From positions 1,116,001-1,180,000 of the forward strand of contig NZ_CP179868.1 of assembly GCF_051379705.1 (NCBI RefSeq): 64,000 nucleotides of DNA, read 5' to 3'. The notes below the pieces were generated by a model, which was not told the origin of the DNA, did not search any database, and saw only the letters and a program-made list of their open reading frames with translations. Each line of letters opens with the position of its first letter. Position 1 is the first letter of the stretch. The translations under genes were made by a program, and so were the position numbers. Positions 54,915 through 63,382 of this stretch are shown piece by piece. The stretch is from Ekhidna sp051379705. GTDB lineage: Bacteria; Bacteroidota; Bacteroidia; Cytophagales; Cyclobacteriaceae.

Positions 54915-55810
54915 TGACAATCAAAAAAGAAGAAATAGCAGAATGGTTTAAAATCCTACAAGAATCCATATGCGATTCACTTGAAAAGCTAGACGGTAAG
55001 TCAACTTTCGAAGAAGATCAATGGATGCGGCCAGAAGGTGGTGGCGGTAGATCAAGAGTCATTGGCGGTGATGGCCTCATAGAAAAAGGGGGCGTGAATT
55101 TTTCTGCTGTCTCAGGTCCAACACCGGATAAAATTCTGCGAGCACTTAATCTTCCTGAAGCTGAGTTTTTTGCATCAGGCGTCTCAATTGTACTGCATCC
55201 AAAGAATCCATGGGTTCCGATAATTCATATGAATATTCGCTATTTCGAAATGAGCAATGGAGTTTGGTGGTTTGGTGGTGGGATCGACTTAACCCCTCAC
55301 ACTGTAATTCCCGAAAAGGCCAAAAATTTTCATCAATTCCTAAAAAATACGTGCGATAAACACGACCCTTCATACTATTCAAAATTCAAGAAATGGGCTG
55401 ACGATTATTTTTATGTCAAGCACAGGGATGAAACGCGTGGTATCGGAGGTATTTTCTTTGATCGACTTACTGATTCCGAAGGTAAATCGAAAGAAGATCG
55501 GTGGAAGTTTGTTCAGGAAGTGGGTGAAACTTTTGTGCCAGCATACACAGATGCAGTATCAGAAGTTAGAGAAAAGACCTTTTCAGAAGTTGACAAAAAT
55601 TGGCAAAAAATCAGAAGAGGCAGGTATGTAGAGTTCAATCTTGTACACGACAAAGGAACCAAGTTTGGCCTGGATACAAACGGCAGAACGGAATCAATTC
55701 TGATGAGTTTACCTCCGGAAGTTAATTGGGTATACAATCATCAGCCAGAAACAGAGCAGCAAAAACAAACTTTAGAATTACTAAAAAAAGGCATTGACTG
55801 GATATCCTAA
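54914..55810 (+). CDS. hemF: Oxygen-dependent coproporphyrinogen-III oxidase
   Basis: A 298-residue enzyme with the HemF signatures GGGGRSRVIGGDGLIEKGG, HMNIRYFE, WWFGGGIDLTPH and RGRYVEFNLVHDKGTKFGL. It oxidises coproporphyrinogen III to protoporphyrinogen IX in haem synthesis using O2, so the organism is adapted to oxygen. Its ATG overlaps the stop of the TamL-like gene, suggesting translational coupling, an unusual partner for a haem gene. Confidence 0.96.
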   Translation: MTIKKEEIAEWFKILQESICDSLEKLDGKSTFEEDQWMRPEGGGGRSRVIGGDGLIEKGGVNFSAVSGPTPDKILRALNLPEAEFFASGVSIVLHPKNPWVPIIHMNIRYFEMSNGVWWFGGGIDLTPHTVIPEKAKNFHQFLKNTCDKHDPSYYSKFKKWADDYFYVKHRDETRGIGGIFFDRLTDSEGKSKEDRWKFVQEVGETFVPAYTDAVSEVREKTFSEVDKNWQKIRRGRYVEFNLVHDKGTKFGLDTNGRTESILMSLPPEVNWVYNHQPETEQQKQTLELLKKGIDWIS

Positions 55811-55846
55811 CCACTCAATGCCTCGAAGTTTTTTAAGAGAAACTGA

Positions 55847-56551
55847 TTATAGAAGGTTGAATTTCTCCATCAATGATTCCTTATAAGATGCACCTATTGA
55901 GAATGTCTTCTCCCCTATGTGCACTTGGAGATCTTCTATCTTATGAATTTTATTTCTATTGATGATATAGCTTCTGTGTACCCGACTAAAGATACTTTCA
56001 GGTAGCCGTTTTTCGATTCCTTTCATAGTGTGATGAACAATGTGCTTTTTGCCACTTTCGGTATTAAAAATGACATAATCAGCAAGTGCTTCAACAAAAA
56101 GGATGTGGTCATAGCTCAACCTAAATAGCTTCCCATCACTCTTTACATAGATATGATCTTCTTGCTCAGCAATGAGTTTCTCCTTCTCCAGATTCTCCTT
56201 CACCTTATTCACCGCTTTCATGAAGCGCTCGTACTCTACCGGCTTCACCAGGTAATCCGCTACAGCATCCTCAAATGCTTCAATCGCATATTCCTTTTTT
56301 GATGTAACCAGAATTACATTGTAAGCGTGCTGAAGTGACTTCACTAAATCCAGCCCACTCATGCCAGGCATTTCTATGTCTAGAAATACGATATCTACAT
56401 CGTTTGCACTTTCTCCCAAAAGGATATCATGTGCTTCCTGCGTATTGTCCAGATCGTGAGACAGAACGAGTGAGTCCGTCTTATCTATAAATTTTTTAAT
56501 AACTAGACGCGACATTTTGTCGTCATCTACCACCATGCAATTGAGTGCCAT
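55847..56551 (-). CDS. LytTR-family response regulator
   Basis: A 234-residue two-domain regulator. The receiver domain (1-120) has the phospho-acceptor Asp58 in FLDIEMPGMSG and the acidic pair Asp9-Asp10-Asp11; the LytTR DNA-binding domain covers about 133-234 with FVEALADYV and RSYIINRNKI. No sensor kinase gene is adjacent. It directly follows ribE with no gap. Confidence 0.93.
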   Translation of the reverse strand: MALNCMVVDDDKMSRLVIKKFIDKTDSLVLSHDLDNTQEAHDILLGESANDVDIVFLDIEMPGMSGLDLVKSLQHAYNVILVTSKKEYAIEAFEDAVADYLVKPVEYERFMKAVNKVKENLEKEKLIAEQEDHIYVKSDGKLFRLSYDHILFVEALADYVIFNTESGKKHIVHHTMKGIEKRLPESIFSRVHRSYIINRNKIHKIEDLQVHIGEKTFSIGASYKESLMEKFNLL

Positions 56552-57133
56552 CTATTTTCTATTTAGGATTAGGTGAATATACTTTCCAATAATATCAAAT
56601 TCAATATTTACAACACTACCAACTGCCAGCTGATTGAAGTTGGTATAGTCAAATGTATATGGAATTATCGCTACAGAAAAGTATTTTTTATCAACGTTAA
56701 AACAAGTAAGGCTAGTACCGTTAATACAAATGCTTCCCTTCTCAACAACAAGACCCTCTTCTTCCAATTCAAAAGTCATCAACCAACTGCCATTTTCATC
56801 TTTAATTGAATGCACTTTAGCGGTAGCATCAACATGGCCTTGAACAATATGACCATCAAAGCGACCATCAGCCTTCATGCACCTCTCCAGGTTTAATTGA
56901 TCACCAACTACCACATTTCCAATATTGGATTTTTTTAGCGTTTCATCGATGGCAGTAACCCAATGCATTCCTTCATCAACCTTGGTTACCGTCAGGCATA
57001 CACCATTGTGTGATACACTCTGATCGATTTTAAGTTTATTGGATATATCTGACGAAATCGCAAAATCAACATTTGATCCTTGTTGATTTATTTCTTCTAC
57101 TTTCCCTACTGTTTCGACTATTCCTGTAAACAC
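56552..57133 (-). CDS. ribE: Riboflavin synthase (alpha subunit)
   Basis: A 193-residue riboflavin synthase with two lumazine-binding repeats. The first starts MFTGIVETVGKV and has GVCLTV; the second has HIVQGHVDATA and INGTSLT. It joins two molecules of 6,7-dimethyl-8-ribityllumazine to riboflavin. The stop is followed at once by the LytTR gene, so the two are likely cotranscribed. No FMN-riboswitch is visible in the 32-bp gap to the divergent pcm gene. Confidence 0.95.
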   Translation of the reverse strand: MFTGIVETVGKVEEINQQGSNVDFAISSDISNKLKIDQSVSHNGVCLTVTKVDEGMHWVTAIDETLKKSNIGNVVVGDQLNLERCMKADGRFDGHIVQGHVDATAKVHSIKDENGSWLMTFELEEEGLVVEKGSICINGTSLTCFNVDKKYFSVAIIPYTFDYTNFNQLAVGSVVNIEFDIIGKYIHLILNRK

Positions 57134-57165
57134 GCTGATTAAATTTAAGCTTCAAAATAAGTGAA

Positions 57166-57816
57166 TTGGAAGATACCTACAAGCATAAAGGCTTACGCAA
57201 GCAATTGGTTTCGGAGATTGCAAAAAAAGGAATTACCGATAAGGCAGTTCTGAGTGCCATTGGCAAGATTCCTCGTCACTATTTTTTTGATAAAATATTT
57301 GATACTCATGCGTATGAGGATAAAGCATTTCCCATTGAATCCGGCCAAACCATAAGCCAGCCTTACACTGTGGCATTCCAATCTCAGCTTTTGCAAGTTA
57401 AGCCTGGTGATAAAATTTTGGAGATCGGCACAGGATCGGGATACCAGGCCGCAGTATTGGTGGAACTGGGAGCAGATGTGTACACCATCGAGTATCAGAA
57501 AAAGCTGTATCAGAAAGTAATTCGTTTTTTACCCAAGCTTGGCTATCAGCCACACATGTATCAAGGTGATGGATCGAAGGGTATGCACAGGTTCGCTCCT
57601 TACGATGGCATCATTGTAACAGCAGGAGCACCTACTATTCCAGAGGAGCTGATACAGCAATTAAAAATTGGTGGAAGATTAGTGATACCTGTCGGGAACA
57701 ATGACATACAATCTATGGTTTTGATCCAAAAAATTGACGAAAACAAAATAAAAAAGAAGCAATTCGACCATTTCAGCTTCGTACCTTTGCGAGGTGATAA
57801 AGGCTGGTCCACCTAA
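57166..57816 (+). CDS. pcm: Protein-L-isoaspartate O-methyltransferase
   Basis: A 216-residue PCMT-family methyltransferase starting at TTG 57166. TISQPYTVA is the substrate-site loop and EIGTGSGYQAAVL the SAM-binding motif; the end RLVIPVG and PLRGDKGW fit the family. It repairs isoaspartyl residues in aged proteins. It is divergent to ribE with a 32-bp gap. Confidence 0.93.
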   Translation: MEDTYKHKGLRKQLVSEIAKKGITDKAVLSAIGKIPRHYFFDKIFDTHAYEDKAFPIESGQTISQPYTVAFQSQLLQVKPGDKILEIGTGSGYQAAVLVELGADVYTIEYQKKLYQKVIRFLPKLGYQPHMYQGDGSKGMHRFAPYDGIIVTAGAPTIPEELIQQLKIGGRLVIPVGNNDIQSMVLIQKIDENKIKKKQFDHFSFVPLRGDKGWST

Positions 57817-57826
57817 GGGTGGATTT
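57808..57826 (+). terminator. Possible weak terminator at the pcm end
   Basis: TCCACC pairs with GGTGGA around a TAAG loop, followed by only three T. It overlaps the pcm stop codon. Confidence 0.3.
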
Positions 57827-57919
57827 AAATATTGAGATAAATAGTGCCTTACAACAAATTATTTTTCAAGGAGCCCAATTTTGGCGAATATGATATAAAC
57901 TCAGAAAGAAAACCCACAT

Positions 57920-58441
57920 ATGAAAAAGGTAAAAAACTGTAAGGATTCGTTTGTAACCATGACTGAATTGGTGCTCCCTAATGATACCAATGGTCTGGAC
58001 AATCTCATGGGTGGTCGCCTCATGCACTGGATGGATATAGCAGCAGCCATTGCTGCCCAAAAGCACTCCAATCGGATTGTAGTTACAGCTTCGGTAGACA
58101 ATATTTCTTTTTCAGAGCCTATCAGGAAAGGAAATACTGTGACAATCTCTGCTTTTGTGACACGAGCATTCAATTCTTCCATGGAGGTGTATTTGGAGGT
58201 GATAGCAGAAGATATTCCTGCAGATAAAAAAGTGCATACAAATCGAGCTTTTTTCACATTTGTAGCAGTGGATCAGTCGGGCAAGCCTATAGATATCCCG
58301 GAAGTAGAGCCTGAAACAGACTTTGAAAAAGAGCTTTTTGAAGGAGCGCTAAGAAGACGTCAACTTAGACTGGTGCTTGGTAAACGCATGAAACCGAGTG
58401 ACGCAAAAGAACTAAAGTCTATATTTGATATGGAAGACTGA
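57920..58441 (+). CDS. Acyl-CoA thioesterase (hotdog fold, YciA/BACH-like)
   Basis: A 173-residue hotdog-fold thioesterase. NDTNGLDNLMGGRLMHWMDIAAAIAA is the conserved catalytic-helix region with Asn-rich lead and Asp, and VVTASVDNISFSEPIRKGN follows. Such enzymes hydrolyse acyl-CoA in the cytoplasm. A near-match promoter box (CATTTTG-like, CAATTTTG at 57876-57883) lies 37 bp upstream. The next gene starts 3 bp after its stop. Confidence 0.92.
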   Translation: MKKVKNCKDSFVTMTELVLPNDTNGLDNLMGGRLMHWMDIAAAIAAQKHSNRIVVTASVDNISFSEPIRKGNTVTISAFVTRAFNSSMEVYLEVIAEDIPADKKVHTNRAFFTFVAVDQSGKPIDIPEVEPETDFEKELFEGALRRRQLRLVLGKRMKPSDAKELKSIFDMED

Positions 58442-58444
58442 TCC

Positions 58445-59026
58445 ATGAAACGCGAACATCTACATCATTTTATCACAGAAGAAATCTACATACTCCCGCA
58501 AGACGAAAACATAGCGGAGCACTTGCAAAGTCAAGCAATAGAAGAAGAAGTTGAATCAACTAATAATTCACCAATAGATAAATCAGAGCAAAAGGTAGAG
58601 AAACAAGTAGTTGAAGAATTAGAGCAAAAGCCAAAAAAACAGGAAGTTGTCGAGTCAGAAGAAACGCCGGCTCACATTGAGACAAAACAGGAATCACCTG
58701 AAATACCTCATCATGATTTAGAGGATGCGGGTGAAATTTCATTTGCTGTTTTCCACAACAGTCACGATGCCTCAGATATTGAACTTTTGCATAAAATCAT
58801 AGATGCTTGTAAGCTCCCACACGATCAATACAAGATTTTTGGTGGTGGTTTTGACCAGTCTGTTCATTTCAAGAAAGCACTTGTATTTGTACCTGAAGCA
58901 AAGGCATTTTACACTCCTATTCCATATAAGAATAGCATGTTTCTCTGCTCTAAACCGCTTGATCAGATATCGGGTGATGTACAGGAGAAAGCGAAGCTTT
59001 GGGGAGCCTTGCAGAAGTTTGTTTAA
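58445..59026 (+). CDS. Hypothetical protein, acidic N-terminus plus compact C-terminal domain
   Basis: A 193-residue protein not assigned to a family. Residues about 20-95 are low-complexity and rich in Glu, Lys and Gln (probably disordered). Residues about 98-193 look like a small folded alpha/beta domain: a helix with LLHKIIDACKLPHDQ, a strand ALVFVPE, a strand MFLCSKPLDQI and a final helix KAKLWGALQKF. This layout is reminiscent of HolD-like (DNA polymerase III psi) proteins, but the similarity is by eye only. It sits between the thioesterase and an OmpA-type gene, with 3-bp and 10-bp gaps. Confidence 0.75.
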   Translation: MKREHLHHFITEEIYILPQDENIAEHLQSQAIEEEVESTNNSPIDKSEQKVEKQVVEELEQKPKKQEVVESEETPAHIETKQESPEIPHHDLEDAGEISFAVFHNSHDASDIELLHKIIDACKLPHDQYKIFGGGFDQSVHFKKALVFVPEAKAFYTPIPYKNSMFLCSKPLDQISGDVQEKAKLWGALQKFV

Positions 59027-59036
59027 ATTCTCGGTA

Positions 59037-60104
59037 ATGAGGACACTTCTTGTTTTCCTTTGTTTAACGCTCATATCTTCCTTAAAGGCCCAAAATCTAA
59101 TTCCAAATCCAAGCTTTGAGGAATACTCTTCTTGCCCAACCAATCATACCACTCAATACGAACCAATAAAGACTAAACATTGGGCATCTCCCACAACAGG
59201 CACACCTGACTTGTTCAGTGCATGTGCCTTTCAGATAGTTTCTACGCCGAGAAACTTTGCTGGCATTGCTTATCCTCCAGATGGAAACAATTATGTCGGA
59301 ATGTATTTTGGAGGTCCTCGTAAAACTGAGTTTAGCTATCGTGAATATCTTATTTGCCGGCTCAATGAAATTCTAGAGAAAGATGTTTTATATCTATTTG
59401 AATTTTTCGCAAAACCCGCCACCAATTCCCGATACATGATTGATCGCCTGTCCTATGCATTTACTACAGATTCAATTGCAGTAGATCATGACAATGAGCT
59501 TAGCGACATCAAACACAAAACAATACTTGTTGACACACTAGAAGTTATCAATGGATGGTATAAAGTGAGCACAATTTATAAGGCCAATGGTACGGAGGCG
59601 TATCTAACGATTGGTGACTTCATTCCTCCTCAAGTTGGCCAATATGAAAAAATGCTTAAAATGACCTACCAGCTAAAAGGTGGTAGATCTGTGTATTATC
59701 TATTTGATAATTTCTCACTATCAGAGTTGAATGCAAAAAAAGAAAGCTTCGCCATTGAAGAACCATTCAGTCTTGAAAATATCTATTTCGAATTTGACTC
59801 GTATAAACTCAATCCATCAGCAATTTCGGATCTTTCAGAATTGGCCAAATTCTTAAAATCTAACACCGAAACAATTCTAAAGATTTATGGTAGTACAGAT
59901 TCCAAAGGAAGTAGTGACTATAATGAAGTCTTATCTCAAAAGAGAGCGCAAGCGGTCAAAGAGGTTCTTATAAATTATCAGGTTGAAGAATCTCGATTAC
60001 TAGCTTTCGGTATTGGAGAACTTAAAGACGAAAATGTTCAGGACTCATTGAATAGACGAACTGAATTCCTAATTATTCCAAAAAACTTTTCAATAGATCA
60101 GTAA
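59037..60104 (+). CDS. OmpA-family exported protein
   Basis: A 355-residue protein with a signal peptide (1-19, ending SLKAQ), an N-terminal jelly-roll-like region (LIPNPSFEEY, about 20-245) and a C-terminal OmpA domain (about 250-350) with FEFDSYKLN, IYGSTDSKGSS, RAQAVKEVL and NRRTEFLII. The OmpA domain binds peptidoglycan and anchors the outer membrane. The frame is open upstream to 58803, but that part overlaps the previous gene, and the signal sequence begins at the ATG 59037. Confidence 0.92.
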   Translation: MRTLLVFLCLTLISSLKAQNLIPNPSFEEYSSCPTNHTTQYEPIKTKHWASPTTGTPDLFSACAFQIVSTPRNFAGIAYPPDGNNYVGMYFGGPRKTEFSYREYLICRLNEILEKDVLYLFEFFAKPATNSRYMIDRLSYAFTTDSIAVDHDNELSDIKHKTILVDTLEVINGWYKVSTIYKANGTEAYLTIGDFIPPQVGQYEKMLKMTYQLKGGRSVYYLFDNFSLSELNAKKESFAIEEPFSLENIYFEFDSYKLNPSAISDLSELAKFLKSNTETILKIYGSTDSKGSSDYNEVLSQKRAQAVKEVLINYQVEESRLLAFGIGELKDENVQDSLNRRTEFLIIPKNFSIDQ

Positions 60105-60131
60105 AAGAGCTCTACCTACCTTTACCTCCTC

Positions 60132-60668
60132 ATGAACAACAACGATATCCTGCGGCGTATTCGATACACATTGGACTTGAGTGATGATAAAGTCATCAAA
60201 CTATTCAAGCACGGCGGCAAGGAAGTTTCGCGAGCCGAGATTAGCGATTGGCTAAAAAAGGATGACGATGAAGATCAGAAGCCTATCTACGATGTAGATC
60301 TGGCTGCTTTTCTCAATGGGCTTATTATCAAGCATCGTGGGAAGAAAGATGGTGAACAGCCCAAACCTGAAAAAAGCCTGAATAACAATCAGATCTTTCG
60401 AAAAATTAAGATCGCTCTTAATCTACGAGATGAAGACATTGTAGCACTAATGGATCTAGCTGATTTTGAGGTTAGTAAACATGAGATCAATGCCATCTTT
60501 CGCAAGCCAACTCAGAAGCAATATCGAGTTTGCAAGGATCAATTCCTTCGAAATTTTCTAGAAGGACTAAAGGTAAAATACCGTGACACGAAAAAAGATA
60601 CTGAAGTTACAGATGAGCCCGCTGAAAAAAAGCCGACTCGTGTGATCACCAGACCGAAGCGCGATTGA
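60132..60668 (+). CDS. DUF1456 family protein (YehS-like)
   Basis: A 178-residue protein made of two copies of the DUF1456 unit, each starting NNDILRRIRYTLDLSDD or NNQIFRKIKIALNLRDE and ending with a FLNGLIIKHRG / FLEGLKVKYRD helix. It is predicted to be a cytoplasmic helical protein with unknown function. It begins 27 bp after the OmpA gene and ends flush with the convergent gene. Confidence 0.9.
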   Translation: MNNNDILRRIRYTLDLSDDKVIKLFKHGGKEVSRAEISDWLKKDDDEDQKPIYDVDLAAFLNGLIIKHRGKKDGEQPKPEKSLNNNQIFRKIKIALNLRDEDIVALMDLADFEVSKHEINAIFRKPTQKQYRVCKDQFLRNFLEGLKVKYRDTKKDTEVTDEPAEKKPTRVITRPKRD

Positions 60669-61133
60669 TTATTTGAATTTCTTTTCTCGATTCTTCTTGG
60701 CTTTATTCACCTTTGCTATTGAATCGAAACTAAGACCTATTGAGGTGGCAACCATTGCGCCTCCAAGGAAGTAGGGTCCTTTGATAACCTGGTATTCCTC
60801 TCTCCCAACCCGATCTTCATGAAAAACGCTTCCAACAAAATTTGCACATAGACCTAGCAAAAAAACGGTTCCTCCAGTTACACCCAGGATATTTGCTGCA
60901 GTTCGTCTTTTTACCGCTTTCTTAAGATAGAGATTGATAGCAGGATCACTCCAATCATAGGATTTCGTGATGAATCCATTTTCATTAAGCCACTTCGTTC
61001 TTCCTTTTTTATAAGGATTCTGAATTTTGACAATGGTCTCTTGTGCTTGAGTTGAATCAGCCTCCTGAGAAAGTGACTCAATTGAAAAAAGTAAGACAAT
61101 GCAGAACAGGTAAGTAGTGAGTGTGAGTTTCAT
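60669..61133 (-). CDS. Hypothetical membrane protein with signal peptide
   Basis: A 154-residue protein with a signal peptide (1-22) or N-terminal helix, a soluble stretch (about 23-70) including NPYKKGRTKWLNENGF, and two further hydrophobic segments (about 78-100 and 117-135) before a basic tail. I recognise no family. Its stop abuts that of the convergent DUF1456 gene with no gap. Confidence 0.75.
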   Translation of the reverse strand: MKLTLTTYLFCIVLLFSIESLSQEADSTQAQETIVKIQNPYKKGRTKWLNENGFITKSYDWSDPAINLYLKKAVKRRTAANILGVTGGTVFLLGLCANFVGSVFHEDRVGREEYQVIKGPYFLGGAMVATSIGLSFDSIAKVNKAKKNREKKFK

Positions 61134-61208
61134 ACTTATTTGTCAACAACTGTTTTATAAACCCTCAAAATCAACACATTTATAAGTACTTCTCCTCATT
61201 TCAGAAAG

Positions 61209-61230
61209 CAGGATAGCCGGATCGATCCTG
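61209..61230. promoter_or_regulatory. Inverted repeat upstream of the DUF2911 gene
   Basis: CAGGAT and ATCCTG form a 6-bp inverted repeat with a 10-nt loop, and inside it GGATCGATCC (61219-61228) is a 10-bp perfect palindrome. It lies about 30-50 bp before the start codon and could be an operator or a leader hairpin. Confidence 0.35.
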
Positions 61231-61258
61231 TTAATGAGTTTTGAAAAAAACTCAAACA

Positions 61259-62365
61259 ATGAAAAAGACACAACTACTACTTATCGTTGGATGCATTTTC
61301 TGCACCTCACTTTCTTTCGGACAATTCCACACGTTAAAGATTCCAAAAGCAAGTAATCATGTCCGTGAAACTCAGACTTTGGGAGTGACTGATATCACTT
61401 TAGATTATCACAGTCCAGCCACGCGAGGAAGAGATGTTTGGAATAACCCCAATATAATCCCGCTAAATGGTGTCCCTATTGCCTGGCGTGCTGGAGCCAA
61501 CATGAATACCACTATTTCATTCTCCACAGATGTTATGATACAGGGAGAAAGGCTACCACAAGGCACCTATGGGTTTCATGTCATCCCACGGGGTGAAGTT
61601 TACGATCTCATTTTCGCTCACAATTCTAATCAGTGGGGAAGCTACTATTTGGACCTGAAGAATGATGTCACTTTAACAGTAGAGGTGGAAGCTGAAGAAT
61701 GTCCCCCTTCAGAAAAACTTGATTTCGAATTTTTGAACTGGAGCGAAAATGAGGTAACAATAGCACTGGAATGGGACAATCGAAGGCTCCCGTTTAAAGT
61801 AAGTGTAGACTTGAATGAAACGGTTGTTGCGAGCTTTAGAAGCGAGCTAAGAGGAATAAATACTTATCATTGGCAGGCATGGAACGATGCGGCACAGTGG
61901 TGCCTCAATCACGATACTAATCTGGATGAAGCAGTGGAGTGGGCTAATAGATCTATCAATGGAGGGTTTAATGGTTTTGCTTCAAATAAAAATATCACAA
62001 ACCTTACAACCAAGGCTCAACTGCTCAATAAACTTGAGAGAGACACAGAATTGGATCAAACTATATCAGAGATTTCAAACATGGATCAGTCTGCCAATGA
62101 AGTAAATGCATTTTGCATTTTCCTGCTCAGAATTGATAAACCAGAAGCAGCACTTCAATCATTAAACACGAATATTAAAAAATACCCAGATGCCTGGTTC
62201 CTGAAGCTGAACCGAGGCTTGGCCAATTACTTTCTGGATAATCAAACAAAAGCATTAAAAGAGCTAAAAGCAGTAAGGGAGTTAACTCCTGATTTTTTCA
62301 AGCAGCGTATGGAAGAAATCGTAGCAGAAGTAGAGGCAGGCACATATAAAATACCTAGATCATGA
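61259..62365 (+). CDS. DUF2911 domain protein with TPR-like C-terminus, exported
   Basis: A 368-residue exported protein: signal peptide to about residue 22, a DUF2911 domain (about 25-165) with VTLDYHSP-like ITLDYHSPATRGRDVW and the GTYGFHVIP region, then a helical, TPR-like part (about 190-360, with NEVNAFCIFLLR, PDAWFLKLNRGLANYF and TKALKELKAV). DUF2911 proteins are common in Bacteroidota and have unknown function. An in-frame TTG 18 bp upstream is disfavoured because the ATG gives the usual MKKTQ signal start. The stop abuts the convergent AraC gene. Confidence 0.88.
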   Translation: MKKTQLLLIVGCIFCTSLSFGQFHTLKIPKASNHVRETQTLGVTDITLDYHSPATRGRDVWNNPNIIPLNGVPIAWRAGANMNTTISFSTDVMIQGERLPQGTYGFHVIPRGEVYDLIFAHNSNQWGSYYLDLKNDVTLTVEVEAEECPPSEKLDFEFLNWSENEVTIALEWDNRRLPFKVSVDLNETVVASFRSELRGINTYHWQAWNDAAQWCLNHDTNLDEAVEWANRSINGGFNGFASNKNITNLTTKAQLLNKLERDTELDQTISEISNMDQSANEVNAFCIFLLRIDKPEAALQSLNTNIKKYPDAWFLKLNRGLANYFLDNQTKALKELKAVRELTPDFFKQRMEEIVAEVEAGTYKIPRS

Positions 62366-63352
62366 TTATGCAGACATCAATGCTGCAGCTCTCTGATATT
62401 CTGTTGGTGTTTGACCTGTCACTTTCTTGAACGAGGCGTAAAAAGCAGAGGGTGAGGTGAATCCAACGTCGTAAGCCAGCGATTCAATTTTCAAATGCTC
62501 CTTTTTAGAATCAAGGAGCATTTGTTTTATTTCTTCAATTCGAAAATAGTTAAGTGCTTCAGGAAATGATCGATTGTATAACTGTTTTACACTTCGAGTA
62601 ACCAAGTAAGAAGGAATTCCGTGCTGGCTGGAGAATTGTTGAAGATTCAGTCCTTGCTCTCTAAATACCTTCTGATTTTCAAAAGCTTCTTTAACCTTAG
62701 ACAGTGTATTATCTGATAATTTAACGGTTAAGCCTTTTGCAAAACCTCCTGATTTGAACGATTGATAAAAAATCCAATAAAGAAATACAGATGCGATGAT
62801 TGACCCGAAAGCATAGTCCATCATAGTATTAGAGAGGTGTTGATAAGCCAATGCCAACCACACACCGGAAGTCATGAAAAGAACTTTTCGATCCCAGCTT
62901 GATCCCTTTTGAAATTTTGTGGCGTATACCCAGGAAGCAATCAAGTAGAGCAATAGGACAATCGTACCTCCTTTATACATAATTGTTTCCCACCGACTAG
63001 GGCTTACAATGTAGCATCCTAAAGCTCCGGATACGGGCAATATAAAATGTACTGCACTTCTAATTTTAAAGCTCTTATCAGCTTGCACAAATAACCAAAT
63101 CAACGGGCCGATTGATGCTAGTCCTAAGAAACCTAATGCCAATCCAACAGGCGCTATATCATTAGCCAGAAAGTAAATGATTGATTTTCCAACTCGAAGG
63201 CATATCGCCAACAAGATTAAGCCAACCCAAAGGTGTCTTGAGTTTTCTTTTCGTTTTATGGATAGGAAGAAAATCGAAAGGAACAATGAAATTGCAACTG
63301 CACTTCCGGATAAAACGCCAAATATTCCAATGGTATTCACAAGGATTACCAT
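62366..63352 (-). CDS. AraC-family transcriptional regulator with membrane domain
   Basis: A 328-residue protein with about seven transmembrane helices (1-200) and a C-terminal AraC-type HTH domain (about 225-325, with HGIPSYLVTRSVKQL and VGFTSPSAFYASFKKVTGQTPTEYQ). This places a DNA-binding domain on a membrane-bound sensor-like part, a layout common in Bacteroidota. It starts 30 bp after the stop of the thioredoxin-like gene, in the same direction, and converges on the DUF2911 gene with no gap. Confidence 0.92.
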   Translation of the reverse strand: MVILVNTIGIFGVLSGSAVAISLFLSIFFLSIKRKENSRHLWVGLILLAICLRVGKSIIYFLANDIAPVGLALGFLGLASIGPLIWLFVQADKSFKIRSAVHFILPVSGALGCYIVSPSRWETIMYKGGTIVLLLYLIASWVYATKFQKGSSWDRKVLFMTSGVWLALAYQHLSNTMMDYAFGSIIASVFLYWIFYQSFKSGGFAKGLTVKLSDNTLSKVKEAFENQKVFREQGLNLQQFSSQHGIPSYLVTRSVKQLYNRSFPEALNYFRIEEIKQMLLDSKKEHLKIESLAYDVGFTSPSAFYASFKKVTGQTPTEYQRAAALMSA

Positions 63353-63382
63353 ACGGTTAAATCTTAAAAAGAGTTCAGAATT

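Noticed and set aside
58803..59036. A 78-codon extension of the OmpA-family gene.
   Set aside because: It overlaps the previous gene in another frame and precedes a clear signal peptide; its composition is unlike the rest.
58772..59143. A 123-codon minus-strand frame.
   Set aside because: It spans the junction of two plus-strand genes with good composition and shows no family features.
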